This document shows, piece by piece, positions 11,307-22,322 of a stretch of DNA of 64,000 nt. Position numbers and translations under genes: made by a program. The notes beneath the pieces are model-generated. The model was not told where the DNA came from. It saw only the letters and a program-made list of their open reading frames with translations, and ran no database searches. Origin of the DNA: Xiphydria camelus (taxonomy: Eukaryota; Arthropoda; Insecta; Hymenoptera; Xiphydriidae); the NCBI GenBank assembly GCA_963678675.1, contig OY783192.1, positions 13,500,424-13,564,423 of the forward strand. Direction: 5' to 3'. Position 1 is the first letter of the stretch. Every line of letters begins with the position of its first letter.

Positions 11307-14300
11307 ATGGTTCATTTGTCGCCCAATTTTGTACAGATTAACTTGCATCATAGCAAGAGCGCCTCGGTCATATTGGTCAAGGAGCTAGCTAAGATGCACA
11401 CATGCATAGCACTAATACAAGAACCTTGGCTAATAGATGGTACTATAAAGGGGCTCAGGGGAAGCGGGAGATTACTTTATGCGAACTCCGAACAAAAGAT
11501 CAGAGCCTGCATTCTTGTAAAGGGAGAGAGTGCAGGCTGTTTTTATTCCATAACTGAGCTGCGGAGACCTAGCGGTAGCTAAGGTAATCCTAGCAGACGG
11601 GAGTGGAAGTAATCAAGAGCTCATCATAGGGTCAGCTTATCTGCCATATGATTCAAGAGAACCTCCACCTACAAGGGAATTGAAATATCTTGTAGAGGAG
11701 GTGAGGAAAAAGAAGGGTTAACTCCTGGTGGGGTGTGATGCGAACTCACACCATGTGGGATGGGGGAGCACTGACACCAATGCCAGGGGAAAAACACCGT
11801 ATGAACACATTCTGGCATCAAATCTGTTGATACTGAACAGGGGAAAAGAACCTACCTTCATGGACCGTAGAAGACTTGAAGTGTTAGACATCACCTTATG
11901 CACCGTGGGAGGACTGGATTGGGTTGGAGACTGGAGGGTGTCTAAAGAACCTTCAGGATCTAAGCACAGCCAAATACTCTTCACGGTGAAAGGGTATCTG
12001 GAGGGAACTAGAAGGAACCCGAAAAAGACAGACTGGAATAGGTACGTAGAGGAATTCAAACAGAGGATCCGAGATGTACCTGTCCGGTTCTGTAATAAGA
12101 AACAGCTCGAAGTGACAGCCGAGCGCTTCGCAGAGGCGCTGAGACTGTCATACGAAGCAAGTAGCGCTGAATATACCCCCAAGGGAACCAAGAAGGTCAG
12201 TTGGTAGAATAATAAGCTGGCTGCAATAAGAAGCCTGCTAAGGAAAGCTTGGAACAAGGTCCGGAATGCCAGAGACCCGTCCAATAAAAGGAAAGCTCTG
12301 GAGGAGAGAAGATCCCTTCAGAGGAAATATAACAAAGAACTAGCATATGCTAAGAAAATAGGCTGGAGAGACTTCAGCAGTAGTATTGAGAAATATGCTG
12401 AGGCCTCCAGACTAATCAAAGTATTAGGAGGAAAAAACAACGCTAATGTGGGTTGTTTAATCAAACCGAACGGCGAATACACCTGGAGCACGGAGGAAAC
12501 TCTGGAGCTCCTACTAGAAGAACATTTTCCGGGTTTTGAAAAAACGGAAGAACGAAAACAAAAGGACAGGAATGGGCATAAAGCACAAAACTGGACTCTT
12601 GCTGCCAAAATCGTATACCCTCAGGCGGTTGAATGGGCTGTTAGCACATTCAAACCACTGAAGTCACCAGGACCAGATGGCATATATCCCTTGATGTTTC
12701 GAAGGGGTTTAGGTGTCATAATTGGACCACTAATCAAACTGCTCAGAGCTAGCGTCGCTCTGGGATCGGTCCTAAGGGTCTGGGGAGAGGCAAGGATCGC
12801 CTTCATTCCCAAACCCGGAAAAAACGGCTACATTAGGCCGAGGGACTTCAGACCCATAAGTCTAACTTCCTTTGTGTTGAAAACCTTGGAAAGGCTTGTG
12901 GATAGACATATCAAAAGTACATACCTAGTGGGACGACCTCTATCCCCTGCACAGTATGCCTACAGGAAGGGCAGATCTACCGAGACTGCTCTACATCACC
13001 TCGTGGTAAAGGTGGAGGATGGAGGGAGGAGGCTATGCTATTGCACTTTTCACAGATATTGAAGGGGCGTTTGATCGCACCGGTTACAAGGTTATAACTG
13101 AGGTCATGTCTAGAAGAGGGTTACCAGAAACTCTTATAGACTGGACTAAGAATATGCTGGCGAACAGATTGGTTATCGTCAAGGAAGAAAACATAGAGGT
13201 AAGAGGACGACCACTGGGAGGATGTCCGCAGGGAGGGGTTTTATCACCTCTACTGTGGCGCCTTGTAGTGGACGAACTCTTAGAACTACTGAGAAGAGAG
13301 GGATTCCTGGTCTACGGCTATGCAGATGATGCTGCGGTCGTGGTCAGAGGTAACTTCCTAAGTGTATTAAGGGACAGGATGAGCTATGCCGTGAATATAG
13401 TGGATAAATGGTGTAAAAAGACAAATCTCTCGGTGAATCCGGAGAAAATGTCTGCCATGATATTCACTAGAAAATACAAAGAGGAGTACCCTAGACCATT
13501 AAGGTTCCGGGGGACAAACATCGAGTATGTTAAACCATAGAAATACTTAGAATGGGCGTGCAGAAGAGCAATGGGTAGAAACTGGGGCTTTAGCCCAAAG
13601 GTTTGCCTATGGCTAAATAAAATGGTATTACTGCCAAGATTACGGTATGCAGCAGTGGTTTGGTGGCCAAGGGTTGGGAGGATCGAATCAAGAAACCGGT
13701 TGAAGGGCGTGTTCCTGAGGGCTGCAACAGGGGCGATGAGAACCACACCAACCGAGGCCCTGAAGGTGGCAATAGATATGCTACCTCTAGATCTTCTGGT
13801 AAAAGAAAGAGCGGAACTCTCGGCATACAGAATGAACTGCCTTGGTGAATGGATCAGGGCAAGAGCGGCACACGCCAGATTAGGCATACTTGACCAAGGA
13901 TCTATGATCTTGAGCCAAGATAAAACAACCAGGAGATATCAGATAAGGAAGACCTTTAAGGTTTACCTGCCTGAAAGAAATCTCTGGGAAACGACCAAGA
14001 GGACTCCGGGCCCCACTGTTAAACACTGGTATACCGACGGGTCGGGGTACGAGGGTCGCTTTGGGGCGGGGGTCTTTGGGCCTCAAGAAGATATCAGGGT
14101 AAGCATTGCCCTGGGAGATAAGGTTACAGTGTTTCAGGCAGAAGTTTTAGCAATAAGACGCTGCTTAGAACTGCTTACAGAGCAGCGTACTGTAAACAAA
14201 TATATTTATATTTGGTTAGACAGTCAGGCTGCTATAAAAGTACTCCATAGGACCAGCACGGATTCTCGAACTGTGTGGGAAACTATGGAAGTGCTGAAGA

Positions 14301-14845
14301 CACTAGGAAAAACCAACAAGATTATTCTTGCATGGGTCCCTGTACATACAGGAGTTCACGATAATGAGGTGGCGGACGAGCTGGCAAAAGAGGGTACCAG
14401 AGAGGAGAACCTCATACCGGTGGGAGTACCCTTTGCTGTGGGCAGGCAAGAAATTAAAAGGAAATTCCACAGGGAGCATTTTTATCGGTGGACTAATCTA
14501 GAAACGTGCAGACAGGCGAGGAGTTTAATGCCCCGCCTGGCACAGAAAAGAGCCAGGTCACTGGTGAACATGAACAGAATGAGTCTGAGGATTACGATCA
14601 GGCTATTAACTGGTCACGGAAGGTTCAACTCTCCCTGTAGGAACCTGGGTCTCTCAGACACAGATAGATGCCGGTACTGCGAAAAGGAGAGGGAAGATGC
14701 CCAGCACCTGCTGCTGGATTGTCCAGCACTGGGGGCTCTTAGATATCGCTTGATAGGCGAGGCGTTTCCTAGCCTGGAAAGGGTTAGAGAGATGGGAGTT
14801 GAAGAGATATGCAGACTGGCCAAAAAGGCTAGGATGCAGATCTAA
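11307..14845 (+). pseudogene. LINE ORF2: endonuclease, reverse transcriptase, RNase H
   Basis: The start is MVHLSPNFVQINLHHSKSA, an EEP endonuclease N-terminus, followed by ALIQEPWL and LLVGCDANSHHVGWGS. The usual SDH motif reads SKH, so a catalytic Asp is lost. Reverse transcriptase motifs: KSPGPDGI, FIPKPGK, RPISLTSF, FTDIEGAFD and YADD (about 13319-13330). RNase H acidic residues appear in YTDGSG, FQAEVLAI, WLDSQAA and NEVADELA. A CCHC knuckle (CRYC...H...C) is near 14670. Lesions: frameshift near 11565, stops at about 11718, 12205 and 13538, frameshift near 13020, and a short deletion after KYLE at 13550. A full-length but dead LOA-like polyprotein. Confidence 0.85.
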
Positions 14846-14940
14846 ATTACACTCCCCAAACATAGCGGGGCTACAATAAAACAATTAAGTTTTCGGTGGC
14901 ATTCAGGGACGCGTCCCAACCACTTACTATTATTATTATA

Positions 14941-15909
14941 CAGGGTGAGCCAAATGTATGGAAATGGTGGAATAACTTTCGAGGGAGACATTTTGAAGAA
15001 AAATTTTTCAAACAAAACATTTAGGATTTTTCCCTGGCCATCCAATGGTGACCTTGAATCTGACCATGAACTCGACCTTGAAGGTCATTCCAAGGTCAAG
15101 ATCGCTTTTTTAAATGGGAACCCCTATTTTTTATGGCGGATTTGGAAGGAGCGGAACATTTTACGTCCGAACATGACCTTTGACCTTGACCTTGGATTCA
15201 AGGTAAAGGTCAACGATCAAATAGGAAAGTTTTAGGTTTTTTCCCTGACCATCTAATGGTAACCATGAATCTGACCTTGACCTCGACCTTGAAGTTCATT
15301 CCAAGTTCAAGGTATCTTTTTTAAATGGCAACCTACTTTTTTTATGGTGTTAGCAACCGGCCACTTAAGGCAAGGTGACATGAGCACAAAATTTTGGATA
15401 AATCGGTGGATATTCCAAAATTTTGCCACTATCTTGGATCCGTCATCTTGTATTGAAGTATTTTCAGTTTTGTCACCTTGCCTTAAGTGGCCGGTTGCTA
15501 ACACCATAAAAAATGTAGGTTGCCATTTAAAAAAGATACCTTGAACTTGGAATGAACTTCAAGGTCGAGGTCAAGGTCAGATTCATGGTTACCATTAGAT
15601 GGCCAGGGAAAAAACCTAAAACTTTCCTATTTGATCGTTGACCTTTACCTTGAATCCAAGGTCAAGGTCAAAGGTCATATTCGGACGTAAAATTTTCCGC
15701 TCCTTCCAAATCCGCCATAAAAATAGGGGTTCCCGTTTAAAAAAGCGACCTTGACCTTGGAATGACCTTCAAGGTCGAGTTCATGGTCAGATTCAAGGTA
15801 ACCATTGGATGGCCAGGGAAAAATCCTAAATGTTTTGTTTGAAAAATTTTTCTTCAAAATGTCTCCCTCGAAAGTTATTCCACCGTTTCCATACATTTGG
15901 CTCACCCTG
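14941..15909. mobile_element. 969-bp TA-flanked foldback element in the LINE tail
   Basis: It starts CAGGGTGAGCCAAATGTATG, ends in the reverse complement, and is flanked by TA (14939-14940, 15910-15911), as for Tc1/mariner-type elements. Arms of about 440 bp pair around a ~90-bp loop near 15430. The arms carry many TGACCTTGA/TCAAGGTCA motifs. There is no gene; small open frames are mirror images from the two arms. Confidence 0.8.
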
Positions 15910-15928
15910 TATTATTAAGTGTATTGAA

Positions 15929-16215
15929 TGTAAAAATGTTCTTGTAAATCCTTCTAACGAAGCTATTCTACCGGAAGCTGCTTTTTCGCAATGGTACAAA
16001 GATGTGCTTTTCTATCACCCTAATTCACATCTTTTTAAATTCATTTTATATCTCGACAGCCGTTTTCTTATCCGTCGAAATGAAAGTTATGCATTTGAAA
16101 CAATTTTGGATGATGTTTTAAAATTAGATAAATTATCATTTCCTTGCGAGACGCATGCCACTGATATGTTATATCACATTATTAGATACTTTGTAATGAG
16201 GAGAATGCAACAGTA
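15929..16215 (+). pseudogene. P-element-type transposase, block 5: C-terminal CxxC region
   Basis: From the LINE duplication the frame reads KCIECKNVLVNPSNEAILPE and continues through LYLDSRFLIRRNESYAFETI to ETHATDMLYHIIRYFVMRRM and QQYY. The CxxC pair and downstream helices match the end of P-type transposases. The apparent TAG stop at about 16222 belongs to the inverted repeat of the piggyBac inserted at TTAT. The true C-terminus is block 6. Confidence 0.75.
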
Positions 16216-16998
16216 TTATCCCTAGAACTACAAACCCATTTTTTTACCTGTAAACTACAAAAAAACCGGGGTAAATATTTACCCCACAGATTTTTTCGTT
16301 TTTTCATGCCAAAGAGAATGGTGAAGAGCAAATTCAATTTTATCAAGGTTTAGTTGGTGAAAAACCGATTTAGATAGCTAAAAGTGCTGAAAACCGGTCA
16401 AACCATCATTTAACAAACAAAAATTTATAACTATTTTTCTAAACAACCGATTCTCAAGTTTCAAACGGGATTTTAAAGAGGACACATGGCGTTGAGAAAA
16501 AAAATACCATCATGATATTTTGCCAAAAAAGTCTATTTATTTGGGACTCTGAAAATTAAAAAAAATGGGAAATCTGATATATGGAAAAGTCAAATAAAAA
16601 TCCATGAAATATTGGTTTTCAACAATATATTTCGGTTTTTGTCATGGAAAATGTAAAAAAAAAAGAAATTGATACATATGTCGCAGGCAAATAGTAACTT
16701 TAGGCAGATAGTATCTGCCTAGGCAAATACTAACTGCCTGGGCAAATAGCTTTTCTTTATAATTCATTCCTAAATGACTAGGCAGATACTATTTGCCTAG
16801 TCAAACAGTATCTGCCTAAATGTTCTTTAGGCATATAGCATATAGAGATTAGTTATTTATATAACCAGTTAGGAAATGCCTCATTTTGCGTAACGAGTGA
16901 GATTATTGCAATATCTATCACACGAGTTACACAGAATGCATTTCCTAACTTGTTGCATACAAGATTTTTTCAAATTATTCCTAAAACATGCGAGCGGT

Positions 16999-17217
16999 TG
17001 GTTAGGCAAATGGTCATTTCTGGCAAATAACTTTTGTGGCTCCGCTCGCTTCGCTCGCTCCGCCGATTCAAGCCTAACCTAATCTAACCTAATCTTATCA
17101 AATCTAATTTATTAATATTTTAATGCGTTAGACTGGGTTAGGTTAGGTTAGGGTCGGCGGAGCGAGCGAAGCGAGCGAAGCCACAAGAGATATTTTCCTA
17201 GGCAAAGCTATTTGCCT
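16999..17217. repeat. GC-rich foldback with (TTAGG)-like core
   Basis: GTGGCTCCGCTCGCTTCGCT at about 17035 and its inverted partner near 17180 flank TAACCTAACC/GGTTAGGTTAGG stretches. GGCAAAT motifs bound the unit. Sister copies are at 18005-18213 and 48001-48250. Confidence 0.6.
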
Positions 17218-17240
17218 GAAATAGTTATTTTCGATACGAG

Positions 17241-18004
17241 TGCGTGAAGCGCATGTTTTTAACGAGTGTGAAGTTTGCCGCACGAGCGAAGCGAGTGCGG
17301 CAATCACACGAGTTAAAAACGGCGCGAAACGCACGAATATCGAATTTGACTTTTTGTCACCAAAGTGTCAAAATCGAGGTTGAAGCGTGGGCGCGGACGG
17401 GGTCCGGGGTGGGTAGGGGAGGTTGGGGGGCGGAGCCCCCCCCCCAAAAAAAAAGATCATAAAACATATTTTTTAAAGAAAATAAAGAAAAAATCAACAC
17501 ATTGAAAGTTAGAGTAAAATTATAAACTCTTATCAATATCAAAAAAAAATTAAATATGTATTTTTTGGACAACAAAAAAAATCAACAAATTCATAGTTGG
17601 ACACTGATAAGCAATAACGTGTCAACCAGCACTGGTTCCATTGTTGAATAAAATCGGGATCCATTGTCACGAGTTTTTATTTATTTCACACTATAAAACT
17701 ACAATTCATCGTTTTGTGGTTATGTGTACCGGCTTTCTGTCTCATCGTTTTGAGGTTATGTGTACCGGCTTTCTGTCAACTGTGTAGTCTCTCGGCGCAT
17801 ACGCAGTGTTGGATATTCGGTTGGATTCACTGACTGCTAACTTCACGACTATTTCTCCAGTGCAGAAAAAAGTGTTCACGCACTGCGCAGGTACTTTCAT
17901 GCACTGCGCAGGTTGTTCACACACTGAGTAGCTTCAGTGCGTGAAACACGATTTCACAAGCGTCGAGGACGATCGAAAAACCGAAGTTTTTGACACTGGG
18001 TGAC
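17241..18004. other. repeat-derived spacer inside the CATA element
   Basis: It contains a palindromic region (CACGAGCGAAGCGAGTGCGG near 17280), a C/G-homopolymer stretch near 17425-17455 and short repeats CACTGCGCAGG near 17880-17920. No gene is supported. Confidence 0.4.
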
Positions 18005-18213
18005 AAAAATAACTTTTGTGGCTCCGCTCGCTTCGCTCGCTCCGCCGATTCAAGCCTAACATAACCTAACCTAATCTTACCAAATCTAATTTATTTATAT
18101 TTTAATGCATTGGACTGGGTTAAGTTAGATTAGAGTCGGAGGAGCGAGCGAAGCCACAAGAGCTATTTTCCTAGGCAAAGCTATTTGTCTGAAACGACCA
18201 TTTGCCTACGACA
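18005..18213. repeat. second GC-rich foldback with GGCAAAT end
   Basis: It repeats the GTGGCTCCGCTCGC module and the CCTAACCTAATC core of 16999-17217. It ends at 18213 in CCATTTGCCTACGACA, an alternative right end of the TGTCG-type family. Confidence 0.6.
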
Positions 18214-18346
18214 TAAAAGCTTGTGTGATTAGGAATTAGAAATTTCCCGCACTGGATAACATAAGCAAACATCCATCTACAATTATCAAATCCACACCTA
18301 ATAAATTACTGAAATACTGAAGTTTATCTGAGGAGCAACTACTTAT

Positions 18347-18695
18347 GGCCCGCTGCACACGTCCGTCTTTTAACCGTGCGGTACCGCTGCGGTGCCGGAA
18401 TTGCGGTTGGTGATATCACTCCCGGTGCATACGTCGTTGCGGTGCCGCTGCGTTGCCGCAGCAATTCAATGCACTCTATAGACGGGAAAGTACTGAGAAG
18501 CCAGAGGTGCGTGTGCGGTATCGTTGCGGTGTCGTGGGGAACTGCGGCGAAAGACTGCCGCAAGAGGAACGCACGGCGCCGCAACGTCACCGGAGGTGTG
18601 TGTGCAGCGCTACAATCTATCTATGGTATCACCGACCGCAATTCCGGCGCTGCAGCGGTACCGCACGGTTAAAAGACGGACGTGTGCAACGGGCC
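18347..18695. mobile_element. 349-bp foldback MITE with TAT duplication
   Basis: The ends GGCCCGCTGCACACGTCCGT and the reverse complement form a long hairpin of high GC content. TAT flanks both sides (18344-18346, 18696-18698). GGCCCG ends with a 3-bp duplication suggest a PIF/Harbinger-type MITE. Open frames across the arms are artefacts of the inverted repeat. Confidence 0.65.
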
Positions 18696-18932
18696 TATAA
18701 TATGCACATAACCACAAATTATTGAACTGAAATAGACTAGATCCTATTTGCTTAACAACGGTTCCGGCAGATACTATTTGCCTAGGAAAATGGTGTTTAA
18801 TTAGAAATAAACATAATAAAGCTATTTGCCCAGGCAGTTAATATTTGCCTAGGCAGATACTATCTGCCTAAAAAGTTGCTATTTGCCTGCGACACATACA
18901 CAAAATATTCAAAAGTAAAGTTACGATTTAAC

Positions 18933-19310
18933 TTATTCAAAGGCGCCACAATCGCTGCAATAGAGTACTCCGTGATTCTCGCAGGTCGGTCGCTTGCACT
19001 TTGTGCAATATATTCGCGTTTTGCGATCCTCCGATCGGGGACACAAGCCGCATCGGGCCGGCTTTTTTGGTGACTCATTAGCTGGCTGAAATTTTTCATG
19101 AAGAAGAATCAAGATATTGTTTCTTATATCCCGGCGAAGAGAAGGTACTTTTAGCCTTGTCCTCAGATGTGACTCCAAAAGCGAGTTAACCAAGCTTTTT
19201 ATAAATTGTCTTCGGTTTATACTGACAAGATCAGCGTTAAAGTTGTGAAGTATTAAGGCGTTGATTCCTCCTTGGTCAAGCATGGCCTTCCATACCTCGT
19301 TTGTCGGAAC
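18933..19310 (-). pseudogene. piggyBac transposase C-terminus with Cys-rich zinc finger
   Basis: Read on the minus strand, VWKAMLDQGGINALILHNFN is the conserved domain before the piggyBac C-terminus, followed by RRQFIKSLVNSLL. The Cys-rich end then gives CGLC, YCTKC, PTCENH and YCSDC in the C-C / C-C / C-H / C-C order of piggyBac zinc-binding tails, which bind the inverted repeats. The catalytic domain is absent: sequence upstream (19311-19610) does not continue it. Confidence 0.75.
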
Positions 19311-19614
19311 AGTTATAATACGTGAATTAAATTTATTATAGCAGGAAAGGGAGAGAAAAATAACTTACCTACACAAAACACTAACGGGAACTACAAAGCG
19401 GGGTAGATATCAACCCCAAACGAGCTTCACGTCTTTATCCCTCGCAATAGACAAGAAACTGAAGGGTCTCGCAATCTCGCCCTATTGCTAGAACCTTGAA
19501 CTAAATTATGGTATAGGTCTACAGTCGATGATGTCACTGACTACTTCAGAAATGTAGTTCAAAGTTTGCCTGGGGTAGATATCTACCCCGATTGTGTGAT
19601 AGTTCTAGGGTTAT

Positions 19615-19698
19615 AATCGAATTAACTCAGAAGAAGAGAAAAAAAACCAATATACAAAGAAAGCATCCAAATGGACAGTATCTTTAAAAAATTTATAA
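19615..19698 (+). pseudogene. P-element-type transposase, block 6: natural C-terminus
   Basis: Directly after the TTAT duplication the frame runs NRINSEEEKKNQYTKKASKW and ends TVSLKNL with TAA at 19696-19698. Joined at TTAT, QQYY reads straight into NRINS, which fixes both the element borders and the original end of the transposase. Confidence 0.75.
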
Positions 19699-19831
19699 AA
19701 AACGAAATGAAAAAATAATAAAAATCGTTTTGTATTTGTTTTACGTTATTTATGGTTGTAACAAAATAAAAAAATTTTATTATGAAATATAATATAAAAT
19801 TCGAACAGTTACTGGACTATTTTTATTTTTA

Positions 19832-21279
19832 TCCATATATATAAAAATGAATGTTTGTCTGTCTGTCTGTCTGTCTGTGTATGTCGTATGCCTTCCTAAA
19901 CCGTTCATCCGATTGCGATGAAATTTTGGGAAATGGTTGGACACATGCCTGCGATGGTTTCTGAGTTAGTAAATCTTATACAGGGTGTTCAAAAAGTCCC
20001 GGTACGGCCGATTATCTCAGCGGGAAAACATTTTAGAGAAAAATGTTTAATACAAAACTTTAAGGATTTTCCCTTGGCTACCCAGTGGTCGTATTGGATT
20101 TGACCTTGACCGTGACCTTTAAGGTAATATCAAATGCCTTCCTAAACCGTCCATCCGATTGCGATGAAACTTTGGGGAATGGTTGGACGCATGCCCGCGA
20201 AGGTTTCTTATTGTTAGTAAATCTTATAAAAGGTGTTCAAAAAGTACCGGTACTGATGATTATTATGCCTTCCTAAACCGTTCATCCGATTGCGATGAAA
20301 AGTTGGGGAATGGTTGGACGCATGTCCGCGAAGGTTTCTGAGTTAGTAAATCTTATAAAAGGTGTTCAAAAAGTACTGGTACTGATGATTATTATGCCTT
20401 CCTAAACGGTTCATCCGATTGCGATGGAAAGTTGGGGAATGGTTGGACGCATGCCCGCAAAGGTTTTTGAGTTAGTAAATCTTATACAGGGTGTTCAAAA
20501 AGTACCGGTACGGATGATTATTATGCCTTCCTAAACCGTTCATCCGATTGCGATGAAAATTTGGGGAATAGTTGGACGCATATCCGCGAAGGTTTGAGTT
20601 AGTAAATCTTATACAGGGTGTTCAAAAAGTACAGGTACGGATGATTATTTGCCTTCCTAAACCGTTCATCCGATTGCGATGAAATTTTGGGGAATGGTTG
20701 GACGCATGCCCGCGAAGGTTTCTGAATTAGTAAATCTTATAAAAGGTGTTCAAAAAGTACCGGTACTGATGATTATTATGCCTTCCTAAACCGTTCATCC
20801 GATTGCGATGAAAAGTTGGGAAATGGTTGGACGCATGCCCGCGAAGGTTTCTGATTTAGTAAATCTTATACATGGTGTTCAAAAAGTACCGATACGGATG
20901 ATTATTATGCCTTCCTAAACCGTTCATCCGATTGCGATGAAAATTTGGGGAACAGTTGGACGCATATCCGCGAAGGTTTCTGAGTTAGTAAATCTTATAC
21001 AGGGTGTTCAAAAAGTCGAACTATACTTGACCTAAATTTGACCTCCGCTGACAATAAAGGTAACATGAAAAAAATGGTCAAGGACACATTTGAACGTGAA
21101 AAAAAATTAATTTGACCTCGATATAACCTTGAAGGTCATGGTCAAGGTCAAATCCAATATGACCATTGCGTAGCCCGGGAAAAATACTAAAAGTTTTGTA
21201 TTAAAAATGTATTTAAAGAATGGTGGACGGACAAAATCAATCCACAATCTACCCGTGCGAAGCCGGGACGGGCTGCTAG
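19832..21279 (+). mobile_element. non-autonomous Helitron
   Basis: It begins TCCATATATATAAAAATGAA, followed by a GTCTGTCTGT tract. It ends with a GC hairpin (CCCGTGCGAAGCCGGGACGGG) and CTAG, inserted between A (19831) and T (21280). These are the hallmarks of rolling-circle Helitrons. There is no Rep/helicase gene. Most of it is a tandem array (next entry). From 21000 to 21235 it also holds an AAGGTCA-rich MITE remnant. Confidence 0.8.
19890..21020 (+). repeat. ~129-bp tandem array, 8 copies, inside the Helitron
   Basis: The block GCCTTCCTAAACCGTTCATC starts at 19890, 20136, 20267, 20396, 20525, 20651, 20780 and 20909. The spacing is 126-131 bp except for the first interval (246 bp), which holds extra TA-MITE sequence. 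Each unit also contains GGGTGTTCAAAAAGTACCGG, the end of a CAGGGTG-type TA element, so the array appears to have formed after such an element landed in the Helitron. Confidence 0.8.
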
Positions 21280-21659
21280 TTACTTCATAAAACTCCTTAT
21301 CCCTACATATTTATTACAAAATGGAATAATACTTTATTGCACTTAAGTCCCTTCATTCACACCTCATTCGCCCGCTTTCAGCCGGGCCAGTAACACTTGC
21401 GCCACCACGCGATTGGCGTCAACGTTGTGGCCATGCGAAACAGAGTTGTACGGGGCTGGTGGTGAGGCAGCGTGAAAGTGTGACTGGTGGGGAGCGGGCT
21501 GGTATTTTGATTGGTGAGTGAAAGGAGTGGGAAATTGGCAGGATGCGCAGTCGTCTATAATCCCTCTATTCCTTCTAACCTCTTTGCTTGCAATGTTGTT
21601 CAATTGTCGTGTGCATGAACGGTGTGGTGTTTAGTAATATCATTGCCTCTGTATAAGCT
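21280..21659. other. spacer, no gene recognised
   Basis: AT-rich start followed by a more GC-balanced stretch with no convincing frame on either strand. Confidence 0.4.
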
Positions 21660-21916
21660 ATGCACATTTTCGGCGTGTACCGAAGAGAATGTAGACATTC
21701 ATTGAAAACGAACAACAGCGAAAAAGGAACTAAGTTGATTCTCGTAAATGCAATAATGTCTTACAAACCAATTAATTGTATTGGGAAACGACAAATACGT
21801 AGCCGGTACAAGGTGGCTTCGGCACGTCAATGTGAAGGAGAAGGTGATGCATTACAGTTAAGTGTGAACGTGAATAATGCAGAGGAATTACCGCCGTATG
21901 CCATCCTGTAAATATA

Positions 21917-22322
21917 CAGTATGTCCCGCGGATATATAACGCAAGTATTTGAATTTTCCCCACATTTGACTTTGGTAGTGCTTAGAACGGTGCTGTAGTT
22001 AGAGTTGGCTTCAGAAGAGTGCGCTGCGTTCTTACGAGCCGTGTTTTCGCGCGCGAAACCTGTATGATTATTTCTCATCACTTCTACACATTATTTACCA
22101 TTATTTACAAATTCAGTTAATTTCGAGGTTAGACGCTTCGATCTTCCGAATTGACAGTTCCCGGGAAAAATCAGATGTTTTACACTTTTCGCTCTCGAAA
22201 CACCGCTCGTAAGAACGCAGCGCACTCTTCTGAGCCAACTCTAACTACAGCACCATTCCAAGCACTACCAAAGTCAAATGTCAGGGGAATTCAAATATTT
22301 GCGTTATCCATGGGACATACTG
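21917..22322. mobile_element. 406-bp TA-flanked foldback of the GTATGTCCC family
   Basis: The ends CAGTATGTCCC / GGGACATACTG lie in duplicated TA (21915-21916, 22323-22324), with arms of about 170 bp. Arm sequences (TAGAGTTGGCTTCAGAAGAG) are shared with the ends of the ISL2EU-like element at 40035-43730, so this is probably its non-autonomous relative. Confidence 0.8.

Larger units (their letters stand above)
10050..15928 (+). mobile_element. LOA-like non-LTR retrotransposon with 14-bp target duplication
   Basis: The element lies between two perfect copies of TTAAGTGTATTGAA (10050-10063 and 15915-15928). It has a ~340-bp 5' region, ORF1 (from 10404), ORF2 (11307-14845) and a 3' tail ending in a (TTA)n-type repeat. 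The tail was later hit by a TA foldback (14941-15909). EEP endonuclease, reverse transcriptase, RNase H and a CCHC motif are in the order known for the LOA/I group of LINEs. The perfect duplication and few lesions suggest a fairly recent insertion compared with the P-type gene it interrupts. Confidence 0.85.
16679..18894. mobile_element. GGCAAATA-repeat element, CATA target duplication
   Basis: TIRs of about 68 bp start TGTCGCAGGCAAATAG and contain several copies of GGCAAATA/GGCAGATA in alternating orientation. CATA flanks both ends (16675-16678, 18895-18898). Within it are further copies of related ends (to 18213), two GCGAGCGAAGCGAGCG-type inverted repeats and the MITE 18347-18695. No transposase is visible and I cannot assign a superfamily. 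Related ends recur at 48001-48274. Confidence 0.65.
16220..19610 (-). mobile_element. piggyBac element with TTAT target duplication
   Basis: The termini are CCCTAGAACTA and TAGTTCTAGGG, the classical piggyBac end, flanked by TTAT (16216-16219, 19611-19614) and not TTAA. Subterminal blocks GGTAAATATTTACCCC and GGGTAGATATCTACCCC mirror each other. It retains only the C-terminus of its transposase, on the minus strand. Its interior is filled by the CATA-flanked element at 16679-18894. Confidence 0.75.
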
